A stretch of 64,000 nt of DNA from Alphaproteobacteria bacterium. Its GTDB lineage: Bacteria; Pseudomonadota; Alphaproteobacteria; Caulobacterales; Aquidulcibacteraceae. Position 1 is the stretch's first letter. Each line of letters starts with the position of its first letter. The stretch spans positions 1 through 64,000 of the forward strand of contig WGNI01000003.1 in the NCBI GenBank assembly GCA_016124655.1, given 5' to 3'. Shown here in pieces: positions 18,157-26,395 of the stretch. The notes under the pieces are model-generated. The model was given only the letters and a program-made list of their open reading frames with translations. It was not told the origin of the DNA and made no database searches. The position numbers were made by a program, and so were the translations under genes.

Positions 18157-19155
18157 CTAGAGCTTCAGCATCTGCTTGCCGAAATTTTCACCCTGGAACA
18201 AACGCATGAGCGTGCGCGGAGCGTTTTCGAGGCCATTCTGGATGTCTTCCTTGAACTTGATCCGCCCTTCCCGGATCCATTGCCGCATGCGTGCGCGCGC
18301 GACGGGATATTCCGGAATGTAGTCAAGCACGATGAAGCCCTCCATCGTGCCACGCATGAAGATCAGATTGAAATAGTTCTCCGGCCCTGCCGGCATCTTA
18401 CCCAGTTCATAGCGGGAGATGCCGCCGCAGATCACCACGCGCCCGTGCATCGCCAGACACGACAGCATGTCGTTTAGGATGCGCCCGCCGACATTGTCGT
18501 AAATCACGTCGACGCCGCGTGGTGCGAGCGCACGCAGCTTGCCGCGCAGATCGTTCTCATTCTTGTAATCGATCGCCGCATCGTAGCCGAGTTCATCGAT
18601 GAGCCAGGCGCATTTCGCATCGCCGCCGGCGATGCCGATCACCTTGCAGCCCGCGATTTTCGCGATCTGGCCCACCATAGACCCCGTCGCGCCGGCGGCG
18701 CCCGACACCACAACCGTATCGCCAGGCTTCGGCCGGCCATGCTTCAAAAGCCCGAAATAGGCGGTCATGCCGGTCGTGCCCATCGCGCCGAGATTGGCGG
18801 TGAGCAATTCATCGTCTTCCAGCTTCTGCAGCTCCGCGGCAGGCAGCGTGGCGTACTCCTGCCAGCGCAGCATGCCTGACACCTTGTCGCCTGCCTTGAA
18901 TGCCGAAGACTTGGACTCCACCACTTCGCCGATGCCCGATCCGCGCATCACTTCGCCAATCTCCGTCGGCGCGACATACCCACCGATATTCTCCATCCAA
19001 CCCTTCTGGGCGGGATCAAACCCAAGATAGAGCGTGCGCACGAGCACTTCGCCCGCTTCCGGGGCGCGCGCTTCGCCATCGACGAGCTTGAAGTCGGTGT
19101 CCTTTAGGGGCCGCCCGGTCGGGCGGTCATTGATGAGCCATTGGCGGTTTTCCAT
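18157..19155 (-). CDS. MDR-family NADP-dependent oxidoreductase
   Basis: 332-residue zinc-free medium-chain reductase of the leukotriene B4 12-hydroxydehydrogenase/CurA group, which reduces alpha,beta-unsaturated ketones or similar double bonds with NADPH. The N-terminus MENRQWLINDRPTGRP, the GMTAYFGLL block and the nucleotide motif VVSGAAGATGSMVGQIAK (about residues 152-170) are typical. It lies 7 bases upstream of the ThuA gene and 15 downstream of an SDR gene in the same operon. Confidence 0.9.
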   Translation of the reverse strand: MENRQWLINDRPTGRPLKDTDFKLVDGEARAPEAGEVLVRTLYLGFDPAQKGWMENIGGYVAPTEIGEVMRGSGIGEVVESKSSAFKAGDKVSGMLRWQEYATLPAAELQKLEDDELLTANLGAMGTTGMTAYFGLLKHGRPKPGDTVVVSGAAGATGSMVGQIAKIAGCKVIGIAGGDAKCAWLIDELGYDAAIDYKNENDLRGKLRALAPRGVDVIYDNVGGRILNDMLSCLAMHGRVVICGGISRYELGKMPAGPENYFNLIFMRGTMEGFIVLDYIPEYPVARARMRQWIREGRIKFKEDIQNGLENAPRTLMRLFQGENFGKQMLKL

Positions 19156-19170
19156 GCAGTGCTCCAGAAT

Positions 19171-19947
19171 TCAGATGGGACCCGACGCAGCCAGCCAGCC
19201 GCCATCGACAAGCACTTCCGCGCCGGTGACGGAGGACGATTCATCCGACGCGAGGTAGAGGCACGCGTCGGCGATTTCCTGTGATGTCGTCATGCGTCCG
19301 ATCGGCTGCAGCGAGGAAAAGAAGGCGCGCATTTCGTCCGGATTGCCGGAAGCATCGAAGGCGGCCTGATTCATCGGCGTATCGATCGCGCCGGGATGAA
19401 CGGAATTGCAGCGAATGGTTTTGTATTGTCGCGCGCAATGCACTGCGACGGATTTGGTCAACAGCCGCACGCCGCCCTTCGAGGCGGTATAGGCCGCCCC
19501 ATTCGCCAGCCCGATATAGCCTGTGATCGAGGAAATGTTCACGATCGAGCCTTTCGGCCCGCCGGGATTTGTCTTCATCGCGCGCACCGCATGCTTGCAG
19601 CCGAGCATCACGCCAGTGAGATTGACCGCGATGACCCTGTTCCAAAGCTCAAGCTCGGTGTCTTCAATGGTGGCGCCCATGAACACCCCTGCATTGTTCA
19701 CCAGGATGTCGAGCCGCCCCTCGCGCCGCAAGACATCCTCAATCAGCGCGGTCCATTGCGGCTCTTGAGAAACATCCTGGTGCGTGTAAACGCCGCCGAT
19801 CTCGCGCGCGACAGTCTCGCCCTTTGCGTCCTGCACGTCGGTCAACGTGACCCGCGCGCCCTCACGCGCAAACGTGCGCGCCGTCGCTTCGCCAATTCCG
19901 GATGCCGCGCCCGTGACGATGGCGATCTTTCCATCGAGCCTGCCCAT
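19171..19947 (-). CDS. SDR-family oxidoreductase
   Basis: 258 residues, classical short-chain dehydrogenase: TGAASGIGEAT cofactor motif near residue 12, NNAGVF, catalytic Ser in ISSITGYIG and YTASK near residue 155, with the C-terminal ASDESSSVTGAEVLVDGGW. An Asp near the end of beta-2 (TLTDVQD) suggests NAD rather than NADP. Substrate unknown; the operon context suggests oxidation of a secondary alcohol formed in the degradation pathway. Confidence 0.9.
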   Translation of the reverse strand: MGRLDGKIAIVTGAASGIGEATARTFAREGARVTLTDVQDAKGETVAREIGGVYTHQDVSQEPQWTALIEDVLRREGRLDILVNNAGVFMGATIEDTELELWNRVIAVNLTGVMLGCKHAVRAMKTNPGGPKGSIVNISSITGYIGLANGAAYTASKGGVRLLTKSVAVHCARQYKTIRCNSVHPGAIDTPMNQAAFDASGNPDEMRAFFSSLQPIGRMTTSQEIADACLYLASDESSSVTGAEVLVDGGWLAASGPI

Positions 19948-19958
19948 CGATCCTTCCC

Positions 19959-20894
19959 TCAGCCTACCGGCGGTCGCGGCTTATTGGACCACGTCCAATC
20001 CTGGCGCTTGGCCCAGGATTCAAAAGTCTCCAATTCGATCGGAATGCGCTCGAGCATTACTTCGACATTCACTTCAAACGGCCGCGTCGGCGCAGTGTTG
20101 TTGTAGGTGTAGAATTCGGCAATCCGTTGCGCGGTGAAGTCCTTGGCGGCTTGATCCATTTCATCGCCAAACCCGTCCGCGAGAATGCGCCCGAACTCTT
20201 GCGGCGTGATCGTCTCATACGGGATGGTCTTGCCGATCGCGCGCGACAGGCGCTCCGCGACCTCCGGCGGCTTGAGGCGCTCCGGCCCGCCGATATTCAT
20301 CCACGCGCCTTCCATGTCTGGCCGCTCAAGCGACGCGATCATGAATTTCGCAACGTCATCAAGGCAAATCCAGTTCGCCTCCAGATCTCTGCGATGCACG
20401 TAGCGAAACACTCCATCCCGAGCGATGGAGGGAAAACCGAAACTGGTCTGCAGATTGTCCATAAACAGGACTGAGCCGAAGACAGTCCCGGGCGCGCCGG
20501 AGCGCCACAATGCATTGATGCCGGCCGTGTTGCCCGCATACGTGCCCGGGTCGCCGGGGCGATCGGGAATCCACGAGCTCGTGTTCCACACCACGCGCTT
20601 GACGCCGGCCTCAGCGCTCGCTTTGCCCACGCGCCCGATCCAGGCCGCACGGTCGGGCGCGCTTAAGGGGTGGGTGTAAAAAACATAATCCGCGCCGCGC
20701 ACCGCGCCCGCGAGAGAGGCGTCATCGCGCACGTCCGCCGGAACGATCTCGACATCGTCCAGCGCTTCGCCAAGAAACGGATCCGTGCGCCGCGACAGCG
20801 CACGAACTCGGTATCCAGCGGCGCGCAATTGGTGCACCTGCGCGAGGCCTTGCCGGCCTGCGGCGCCAAACACTGCGACAAGCGGTCTTCTCAT
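19959..20894 (-). CDS. NmrA-like NAD(P)-binding protein
   Basis: 311 residues of the atypical SDR/NmrA group, with the cofactor loop VFGAAGRQGLAQVHQL at the N-terminus and no SDR catalytic YxxxK in the usual place. Members are isoflavone reductase-like enzymes or redox sensors. The ATG at 20894 gives a compact start and overlaps the stop of the upstream VOC gene; an earlier in-frame start at 20927 lies inside that gene. Role in the pathway unknown. Confidence 0.82.
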   Translation of the reverse strand: MRRPLVAVFGAAGRQGLAQVHQLRAAGYRVRALSRRTDPFLGEALDDVEIVPADVRDDASLAGAVRGADYVFYTHPLSAPDRAAWIGRVGKASAEAGVKRVVWNTSSWIPDRPGDPGTYAGNTAGINALWRSGAPGTVFGSVLFMDNLQTSFGFPSIARDGVFRYVHRRDLEANWICLDDVAKFMIASLERPDMEGAWMNIGGPERLKPPEVAERLSRAIGKTIPYETITPQEFGRILADGFGDEMDQAAKDFTAQRIAEFYTYNNTAPTRPFEVNVEVMLERIPIELETFESWAKRQDWTWSNKPRPPVG

Positions 20895-21418
20895 CCCAAT
20901 CTCCGCACAGGCTCCGCGCCGTCCCACGTCTGCGCGGCCGCGCGCATCATCGCGAACAGCTCGCGCGAGCCCGGCGCCGGCTTCAGGATTTCGATCATCG
21001 TGCCCGGTCCGCCGCCGGTATCGACATAAATGACTTCGCCGCCGCCCGGCACGAGGCCTTCCTGCGCGATCTCAAGCCCCCTAGAGGCCGCGCGCGCAGC
21101 GGCGAAGTCGTCCGTGAGCAAGCACATGTGGTGCATGCCTTCAAGGCCCGCGTCGCGCCAATCCTTGTAGATCGACGGCGCATCATTGTGCTGCTTGATC
21201 AATTCGATCTGCGTATCGCCCCAATAGGCGATCGCGATAGTGAAATCGATGTCGCTGGGGCGGCCGCGATGCTTCACCTGATCGAGCTTGATATGCTCCA
21301 AGAGAAAGAAGGGCCCCACGCCCATCGTCTTCGTCCAGTACGCCAACGCCGCATCGAAATCCGCCGGCACATAGGCGTTCTGCATGATCGGCCCCAGGCG
21401 CGCGATCGCGGGGGTCAT
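20891..21418 (-). CDS. VOC-family (glyoxalase/dioxygenase fold) protein
   Basis: 175 residues of the vicinal oxygen chelate superfamily. It has the paired beta-alpha-beta pattern with IMQNAYVPADFDAALAYW at the start, GMHHMCLLTDDF in the second half and an acidic TMIEILKP near the end, positions where metal ligands normally lie. The likely ATG at 21418 overlaps the Rieske stop (ATGA). Members include glyoxalases, epimerases (methylmalonyl-CoA epimerase type) and ring-cleaving dioxygenases; which one this is cannot be told from sequence. Confidence 0.82.
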   Translation of the reverse strand: MTPAIARLGPIMQNAYVPADFDAALAYWTKTMGVGPFFLLEHIKLDQVKHRGRPSDIDFTIAIAYWGDTQIELIKQHNDAPSIYKDWRDAGLEGMHHMCLLTDDFAAARAASRGLEIAQEGLVPGGGEVIYVDTGGGPGTMIEILKPAPGSRELFAMMRAAAQTWDGAEPVRRLG

Positions 21419-22629
21419 GCGCTGTTGAGTCCAAGCACGCGCGCAATGGCGCGATGCGTATTCTGCAGCGCCACTTCTTGGCGGCCGTACACGACAGTGT
21501 CCTCCGGCGACAGCATGGTCAGATTGCGCCATCCTTCCGCGGCCACGACATAATCCTCCGTCGCCACGACATGGGCGACGCCATCATACGCGGCCTCTAC
21601 TTCGGCGCGGTGCTCGGGCGACTTCACGCCGCCATACGCATAGACGGTTTTGTGCGTGACCGTTTCGCCAGGCGTCTCGCCGGGAAAATGCCGAAACGTC
21701 GTCAGATACATTTTGCCCGGCGTTATCGAGCCAGCGAACAAAATTGTGTTGGGGAACAGATAATGGATGCCGGAAGGCTCCGTGCGCACCTCCCACTCGC
21801 TCTCGGGCGTATCGACCAGCTCCTCCAGGGCCCGCTCCGCAAAGCCAACGCGGTGATGCGGATCGAAATGGTCATATACGACCACATCGTTGCGGGTGTT
21901 GGGCGAAATGGTCTGCGGATGCAGCGTCGCGAAATGGTACCCCTCGCCATAGGTGTCGAGCGCATATTTCCAATTTGAAGCCACCGGCAGCGTGCCGGAT
22001 TTCACCTTCTCGCACTGCTGCAGGTCCATGGCCGCGAGCACATCTCCAAACGCGCCCAAATGCGCGTCGAGGTCCATCTTCGCCCCCGGCGTCGCAACCA
22101 CGAACACCATCCCATGGCGCTCTTCGCAGGGAAACTCGATCAGATGATCACGCCCAGCCATTTCGCCGGCAAAGGACTCGCCCTGCGGCGCCCCGATCAG
22201 CTTGCCTTCGTTGGAATAGGTCCACCCATGGAACCAGCAGGTGAACCGCGTCGCCTTGCCTTGCCGCTCGTGCGTAAGCGCGGCGCCGCGGTGGCGGCAC
22301 ACATTCATGAACGCCCGGACCGCGCCGTCTTTGCCGCGCACGACAAGGATCGGCACGCCGGTTTCATCAAACAGCGTGAACGCGCCTGGCTCTCCCAAAT
22401 CCTTGGACAGGCACACCAGGATCGGCGTCTCGCGAAACAGCTTCTGCCGCTCCAGCGCATGCCGCCCGGGATCGGTATACACACTGACCGGATTGGCCAT
22501 GGGCGCGTCGGCGAGGTCTGAGGTCTTGTTCTTCAGATGCGACACCGCGCGGCGCATATAATCGAGACGCTGCTTGCGCGTTGCTTCGACCGGATCGATC
22601 CCGGCCGACCGGTCGATGATCATGGTCAT
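21415..22629 (-). CDS. Rieske non-heme iron oxygenase, alpha subunit
   Basis: 404 residues. The Rieske 2Fe-2S site is CRHRG (about residue 112) with the second pair in CWFHGW, and the mononuclear iron region has the Asp/Glu and two His ligands in DTYGEGYHFATLHP (about residue 220). Such enzymes hydroxylate aromatic or alicyclic rings and need electrons from a ferredoxin/reductase, neither of which is encoded in the window. It overlaps both neighbours by 4 bases in the long operon. A second, different Rieske alpha subunit lies at 39397. Confidence 0.93.
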   Translation of the reverse strand: MTMIIDRSAGIDPVEATRKQRLDYMRRAVSHLKNKTSDLADAPMANPVSVYTDPGRHALERQKLFRETPILVCLSKDLGEPGAFTLFDETGVPILVVRGKDGAVRAFMNVCRHRGAALTHERQGKATRFTCWFHGWTYSNEGKLIGAPQGESFAGEMAGRDHLIEFPCEERHGMVFVVATPGAKMDLDAHLGAFGDVLAAMDLQQCEKVKSGTLPVASNWKYALDTYGEGYHFATLHPQTISPNTRNDVVVYDHFDPHHRVGFAERALEELVDTPESEWEVRTEPSGIHYLFPNTILFAGSITPGKMYLTTFRHFPGETPGETVTHKTVYAYGGVKSPEHRAEVEAAYDGVAHVVATEDYVVAAEGWRNLTMLSPEDTVVYGRQEVALQNTHRAIARVLGLNSA

Positions 22630-23633
22630 GCGGCCAACACCTCCCTGATCGCGGCTTCAATGCGCCGTGGGTTCGGCATGTATTCGTCTTCTAGATTGGG
22701 CGCGAACGGCACCGGCGTGTGCGGACACGTCACCTTGCGGATCGGCGCCTTCAAGGCCTTGAACGCCTTTTCCGCGACGATCGAAGAAATGTCTGCCGCC
22801 AACCCGCACCGCGGCGGCGATTCATCGACGACGACGAGGCGCCCGGTTTTTTGAACGGACTCAATCAGCGTGTCTTCATCGAAGGGCGAGGTCGTCCGCG
22901 GATCGATCACCTCGCACTGGATGCCTGACTTGGCCAGTTCGGCCGCGACTTGCGCGGCGCGCGCCACCATGAAGCCCGTGCCGATGACTGTGACATCCTT
23001 GCCTTCGCGCAGGACATTGGCCTCGCCAAAGGGCACGCGATAGGGCTCGTCCGGCACTTCGCCGTCTGAATCGTAAAGCAGTTTCGATTCAAGGAAAACG
23101 ACTGGATCGTCGTCTCGGATCGCCTCGATCATCAGGCCCTTGGCGTCATAGGCGTTTGCCGGCATAACCACTTTCAGTCCCGGCACCATCGTGAACAGCG
23201 GATGCAGCGTCTGGGAATGCTGCGCGCCAGCGCGGAAGCCTGCGCCGATGGTCGTGCGAATGACGAGCGGCGTCTTTGCGCGCCCGCCGAACATGTAGCG
23301 GAACTTGGCGGCCTGATTGTAGATCTGGTCGAAGCACACGCCCACGAAATCCGCGAACATAATCTCCGCGATCGGCCGCAAGCCCGTCATCGCCGCGCCG
23401 CCCGCGGTGCCGATAATGGCGCTTTCGGTGATCGGCGTATCGAGCACGCGATCGGCGCCGAACTCGTCATAAAGTCCCGCAAGCACGCCGAACACGGAGC
23501 CGACCTTGCCCGGCCCACCCGACGAGCCTTGCCCGCCTGCCACGTCTTCACCCAAGACGATCACATTCGGATCGCGGCGCATTTCCTGGCGGATCGCTTC
23601 ATTGATCGCCTGCCTATAGCTTTTCTTCGGCAT
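22626..23633 (-). CDS. 2-oxoacid/acetoin-type dehydrogenase E1 beta subunit
   Basis: 335 residues, transketolase-like pyrimidine-binding and C-terminal domains of E1 beta (SYRQAINEAIRQEMRRDPNVIVLGEDV; GSVFGVLAGLYDEFG; DTPITESAIIGTAGGAAMTG). It pairs with E1 alpha directly upstream (14-base gap) to form a thiamine-diphosphate decarboxylase or acyloin/diketone-cleaving E1. It resembles AcoB/PdhB; substrate not determinable. The matching E2-like gene is 14 kb away at 38142. Confidence 0.92.
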   Translation of the reverse strand: MPKKSYRQAINEAIRQEMRRDPNVIVLGEDVAGGQGSSGGPGKVGSVFGVLAGLYDEFGADRVLDTPITESAIIGTAGGAAMTGLRPIAEIMFADFVGVCFDQIYNQAAKFRYMFGGRAKTPLVIRTTIGAGFRAGAQHSQTLHPLFTMVPGLKVVMPANAYDAKGLMIEAIRDDDPVVFLESKLLYDSDGEVPDEPYRVPFGEANVLREGKDVTVIGTGFMVARAAQVAAELAKSGIQCEVIDPRTTSPFDEDTLIESVQKTGRLVVVDESPPRCGLAADISSIVAEKAFKALKAPIRKVTCPHTPVPFAPNLEDEYMPNPRRIEAAIREVLAA

Positions 23634-23647
23634 TGCCCGCGGGCTCC

Positions 23648-24637
23648 TTAATAGCGCGAATAGACGTCGGTTTCGAGCGTGCTCAAATCAGGGAAGGGTG
23701 CTGCAAGCGCGGCCTGCGCGGCGTCCTCGATCTCCGCGGCGATCTCCGCATCGATGCCGTCGAGCTCCGCGAGATCAAGCAATTTCACGTCCGTCACGCG
23801 GGCGCGGAAATTCTTGATCGGATCGACGGCGCGCGCAGCAGCGAGTTCATCCGGCGTGCGATAGGGCTGTGGATCGCCGACGAAATGGCCAAGGTGCCGC
23901 GTGCAGGTGGTTTCGAGCGCATAGGGCAGACCCTCGCTGCGCGCGCGATCCAACGCTCGGCGCATGCCGTCGACGACGGCGAAGAAGTCCGAACCGTCCA
24001 CGCAATCCGCCATCAGCCCGAATGAGCGCGCGCGCTCGGCGATAGACGGCGCGCCGACAGCGTAGCTGGCGGCCGTATGCTCGCCATAGCCGTTGTTCTC
24101 GAACACGAAGATGGCCGGCACCTTCAGCACCACCGCCATGTTCATCGCTTCAAACGTCGTGCCTTGGTTGGACGCGCCGTCGCCGGAAAACGCTACCGAA
24201 ACCCGGCCGTTCTTGCGCATCTTGGCGGTGAGCGCGGCGCCCACCGCAATCGGCGGCGATCCGCCGACAATGGCGTTGGCGCCGAGCATGCCCTTCGACA
24301 AATCAGCGATGTGCATCGACCCGCCTTTGCCGTGGCACAGCCCGCCTGCCTTGCCCATGATCTCCAGCATCATGCCTTTCACATCGCAGCCCTTGGCGAT
24401 GCAGTGGCCGTGGCCGCGGTGCGTCGAGCCGATATAGTCTTCATCTGTAAGGTCATGGCACACGCCGACGCCAGACGCCTCCTGCCCGATATAGACATGC
24501 GCGAAGCCGGGAATGTTGCCGGCCGCGAATTCCTTCTCCACCCGTTCTTCGAACATGCGGATCGTCTTCATGCGCCGATACGCGCGCCGCAATTCATCGC
24601 GGCTCATTTGCAGTGCCTGGGATGCGCCGTCCGCCAT
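23648..24637 (-). CDS. 2-oxoacid/acetoin-type dehydrogenase E1 alpha subunit
   Basis: 329 residues. The thiamine-diphosphate motif runs from GDGASNQG to FVFENNGYGEH (about residues 154-192), and the phosphorylation-loop region around HRGHGHCIAKG and GGSMHIAD matches the AcoA/PdhA family. The gene is downstream of two SDR genes and upstream of E1 beta in the ten-gene operon. The AcoA-like compactness and the hydrolase-type E2 elsewhere in the regulon favour an acetoin-dehydrogenase-like complex over pyruvate dehydrogenase; this is inference. Confidence 0.93.
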   Translation of the reverse strand: MADGASQALQMSRDELRRAYRRMKTIRMFEERVEKEFAAGNIPGFAHVYIGQEASGVGVCHDLTDEDYIGSTHRGHGHCIAKGCDVKGMMLEIMGKAGGLCHGKGGSMHIADLSKGMLGANAIVGGSPPIAVGAALTAKMRKNGRVSVAFSGDGASNQGTTFEAMNMAVVLKVPAIFVFENNGYGEHTAASYAVGAPSIAERARSFGLMADCVDGSDFFAVVDGMRRALDRARSEGLPYALETTCTRHLGHFVGDPQPYRTPDELAAARAVDPIKNFRARVTDVKLLDLAELDGIDAEIAAEIEDAAQAALAAPFPDLSTLETDVYSRY

Positions 24638-24647
24638 TCGCCTCTCC

Positions 24648-25409
24648 TCAATCCGCGCCGCGGCCGCCGTCTACAGTCAAAGACGCCCCGGTAACGTAAG
24701 AACTTTCATCGCACGCCAAATAAATAATGGCGTCTGCCATGTCTTCGGGCTGCCCCACAGCGCGCAACGGCGTATCGGCGGCGAAGGAATCCGCCAGCTC
24801 CTTTGAATCGCCGAATTGGCCGGTGATCATTTCCGTCCAGATCACGCCGGGATGGAGCGTGTTCACGCGCACCTGCGGACGCATTTCCGCCCCTTCCATG
24901 GCCGCCGCCCGTGTCATGCCTGTGATCGCGCCCTTGGTGGCGCAATACGCAACCGCGTTGGGATAGCCGACCAATCCCATGAGCGAAGACACGTTCACGA
25001 TCGCGCCGCCACGACCGGTCCTGGCCATAGCGGAAAAGCCGTGCTTCACGCCCAGCCACACGCCTTCGACATTGACGCGATAAGATTGCTCCCAGTCAGC
25101 GTCGGTGGTGTCGGCGAGCGGCTTGACGAAAAACATGCCGGCATTGTTGACCACGATGTCGACGCCGCCAAGGCGCGCCATCGCAGTGTCCATCACGCGC
25201 GCCCAATCGTCGTCCTGCGTCACGTCCTGGCGTTGAAACACGCATTGCCCGCCGGCTTGCGTCACCAAGCGGACGGTCTCTGCGCCCGCCGCTTCATCGC
25301 GGCCCGTCGCGACAATACTAGCGCCTTCTTGAGCCATCTTCACCGCTGCAGCGCGGCCAATCCCGCGCGTGGCGCCGGTGATCACAGCGACGCGGTTCTT
25401 CAAGCGCAT
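24648..25409 (-). CDS. SDR-family oxidoreductase
   Basis: 253 residues with TGATRGIGRAA near residue 12, NNAGMF, VSSLMGLVG and the catalytic YCATK near residue 153. The C-terminus ACDESSYVTGASLTVDGG is of the classical FabG-like form. It lies second in the ten-gene operon, 9 bases after the first SDR and 10 bases before E1 alpha. Likely an alcohol/ketone oxidoreductase acting on a pathway intermediate. Confidence 0.9.
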   Translation of the reverse strand: MRLKNRVAVITGATRGIGRAAAVKMAQEGASIVATGRDEAAGAETVRLVTQAGGQCVFQRQDVTQDDDWARVMDTAMARLGGVDIVVNNAGMFFVKPLADTTDADWEQSYRVNVEGVWLGVKHGFSAMARTGRGGAIVNVSSLMGLVGYPNAVAYCATKGAITGMTRAAAMEGAEMRPQVRVNTLHPGVIWTEMITGQFGDSKELADSFAADTPLRAVGQPEDMADAIIYLACDESSYVTGASLTVDGGRGAD

Positions 25410-25418
25410 CGCCGCCTC

Positions 25419-26168
25419 CTATCGAATGCTCATGGCGCCGTCGACGACGATCTCGGCCCCAGTCATGAAGTGCGAACGGTCGGACGCGAGAAACACCACC
25501 GCATCGCCAATTTCGTGCGGCTCGCCGAATCGCCCCATCGGGATCAGCGGCGCCATTGCCTCTTTCGGAAACACGGCCGTCATGTCCGTGCTGATAAGCC
25601 CGGGATGGATCGAATTGACGCGGATCTTTTCCGGCCCGAGCTCGAGCGCAGCCGCCTTCGCCATCAGCAGAACGCCGTATTTGGCGGCGCAATAATGGGT
25701 ATATCCAGCCGCCGCGATCTTGCCCATGATCGACGACATCAGGATCGCCGAGCCGCCGCGTCCGCGCCGTCGCATGGCGGCAACACAATGTTTCAGTCCA
25801 TAGAAAACGCCGCTCAAATTGATATCCATGAGCGTGCGGTATTCCTGCAGGCTCATGTCCACGGCGTTCTTTGGAGACGAAATGCCCGCGTTCGCCACAT
25901 AGGTGTCGACGCCGCCCATAAGCCGCTCCGCTTGCGCCAACACGTCGGGCCACGCCGCGGCGTCTGCCACGTCTTGCTGGATGAAATGCGCTTCCCCGCC
26001 TTCCGCGCGGATGTCGTTCGCGGCAGCCTTGCCTACGGCCTCATCACGGCCCGTCAGCGTTACCGCGCAGCCCGCGCGCGCGAGCGCTTCCGCACAAGCT
26101 CGGCCAATCCCCCGGCTCGCGCCGGTCACGATGGCGGCTTTTCCCTGGAGCGCTTTGGAGGCCATCAT
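25419..26168 (-). CDS. SDR-family oxidoreductase, first gene of ten-gene operon
   Basis: About 249 residues with TGASRGIGRACAEAL near residue 14, catalytic Ser in MSSIMGKIA and YCAAK, ending TGAEIVVDGAMSIR. Two adjacent ATGs (26166-26168 and 26163-26165) are possible starts; a weak AGGGAT lies just upstream. The gene is the first of ten close-packed minus-strand genes down to 17343 (largest gap about 15 bases), and the divergent sulfatase promoter region behind it carries operator copy A. Confidence 0.9.
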   Translation of the reverse strand: MMASKALQGKAAIVTGASRGIGRACAEALARAGCAVTLTGRDEAVGKAAANDIRAEGGEAHFIQQDVADAAAWPDVLAQAERLMGGVDTYVANAGISSPKNAVDMSLQEYRTLMDINLSGVFYGLKHCVAAMRRRGRGGSAILMSSIMGKIAAAGYTHYCAAKYGVLLMAKAAALELGPEKIRVNSIHPGLISTDMTAVFPKEAMAPLIPMGRFGEPHEIGDAVVFLASDRSHFMTGAEIVVDGAMSIR

Positions 26169-26259
26169 ATCCCTATGCTCTGTGCGCTGACGCAGCGCCA
26201 TCGCGCGCGGAACGCCGGAACTTTTTGCTCATCGACAGGTCGGCCAGCACGAAAAAAAA

Positions 26260-26277
26260 GTCAAGCAGGCTTGTTTT
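26260..26277 (+). promoter_or_regulatory. Putative regulon operator, copy A
   Basis: GTCAAGCAGGCTTGTTTT lies between the divergent ten-gene operon and the sulfatase gene. CAAGC and GCTTG form a perfect inverted repeat with a two-base spacer, flanked by A-rich sequence on the left and T-rich on the right. The copy overlaps TTGACT (minus direction) and TTGTTT (plus direction), both plausible -35 boxes, which fits repression. Four related copies exist at 31328, 36148, 39345 and 44007. Confidence 0.6.
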
Positions 26278-26395
26278 TGTCGCGACCGCTTCGCTATCAC
26301 GGTTGAGCAATAATCCGCACGCGCTTGGCCCGCCGCACTCGCGCGCGCCGCTCGACTTTCCGGGCCCAAGACAATTCGCGGCGCGGGAGGCGATC

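Noticed and set aside
24816-26306. Long plus-strand frame of 496 codons opposite the SDR genes
   Set aside because: Antisense of two well-supported SDR genes; His/Arg-rich and without any domain.
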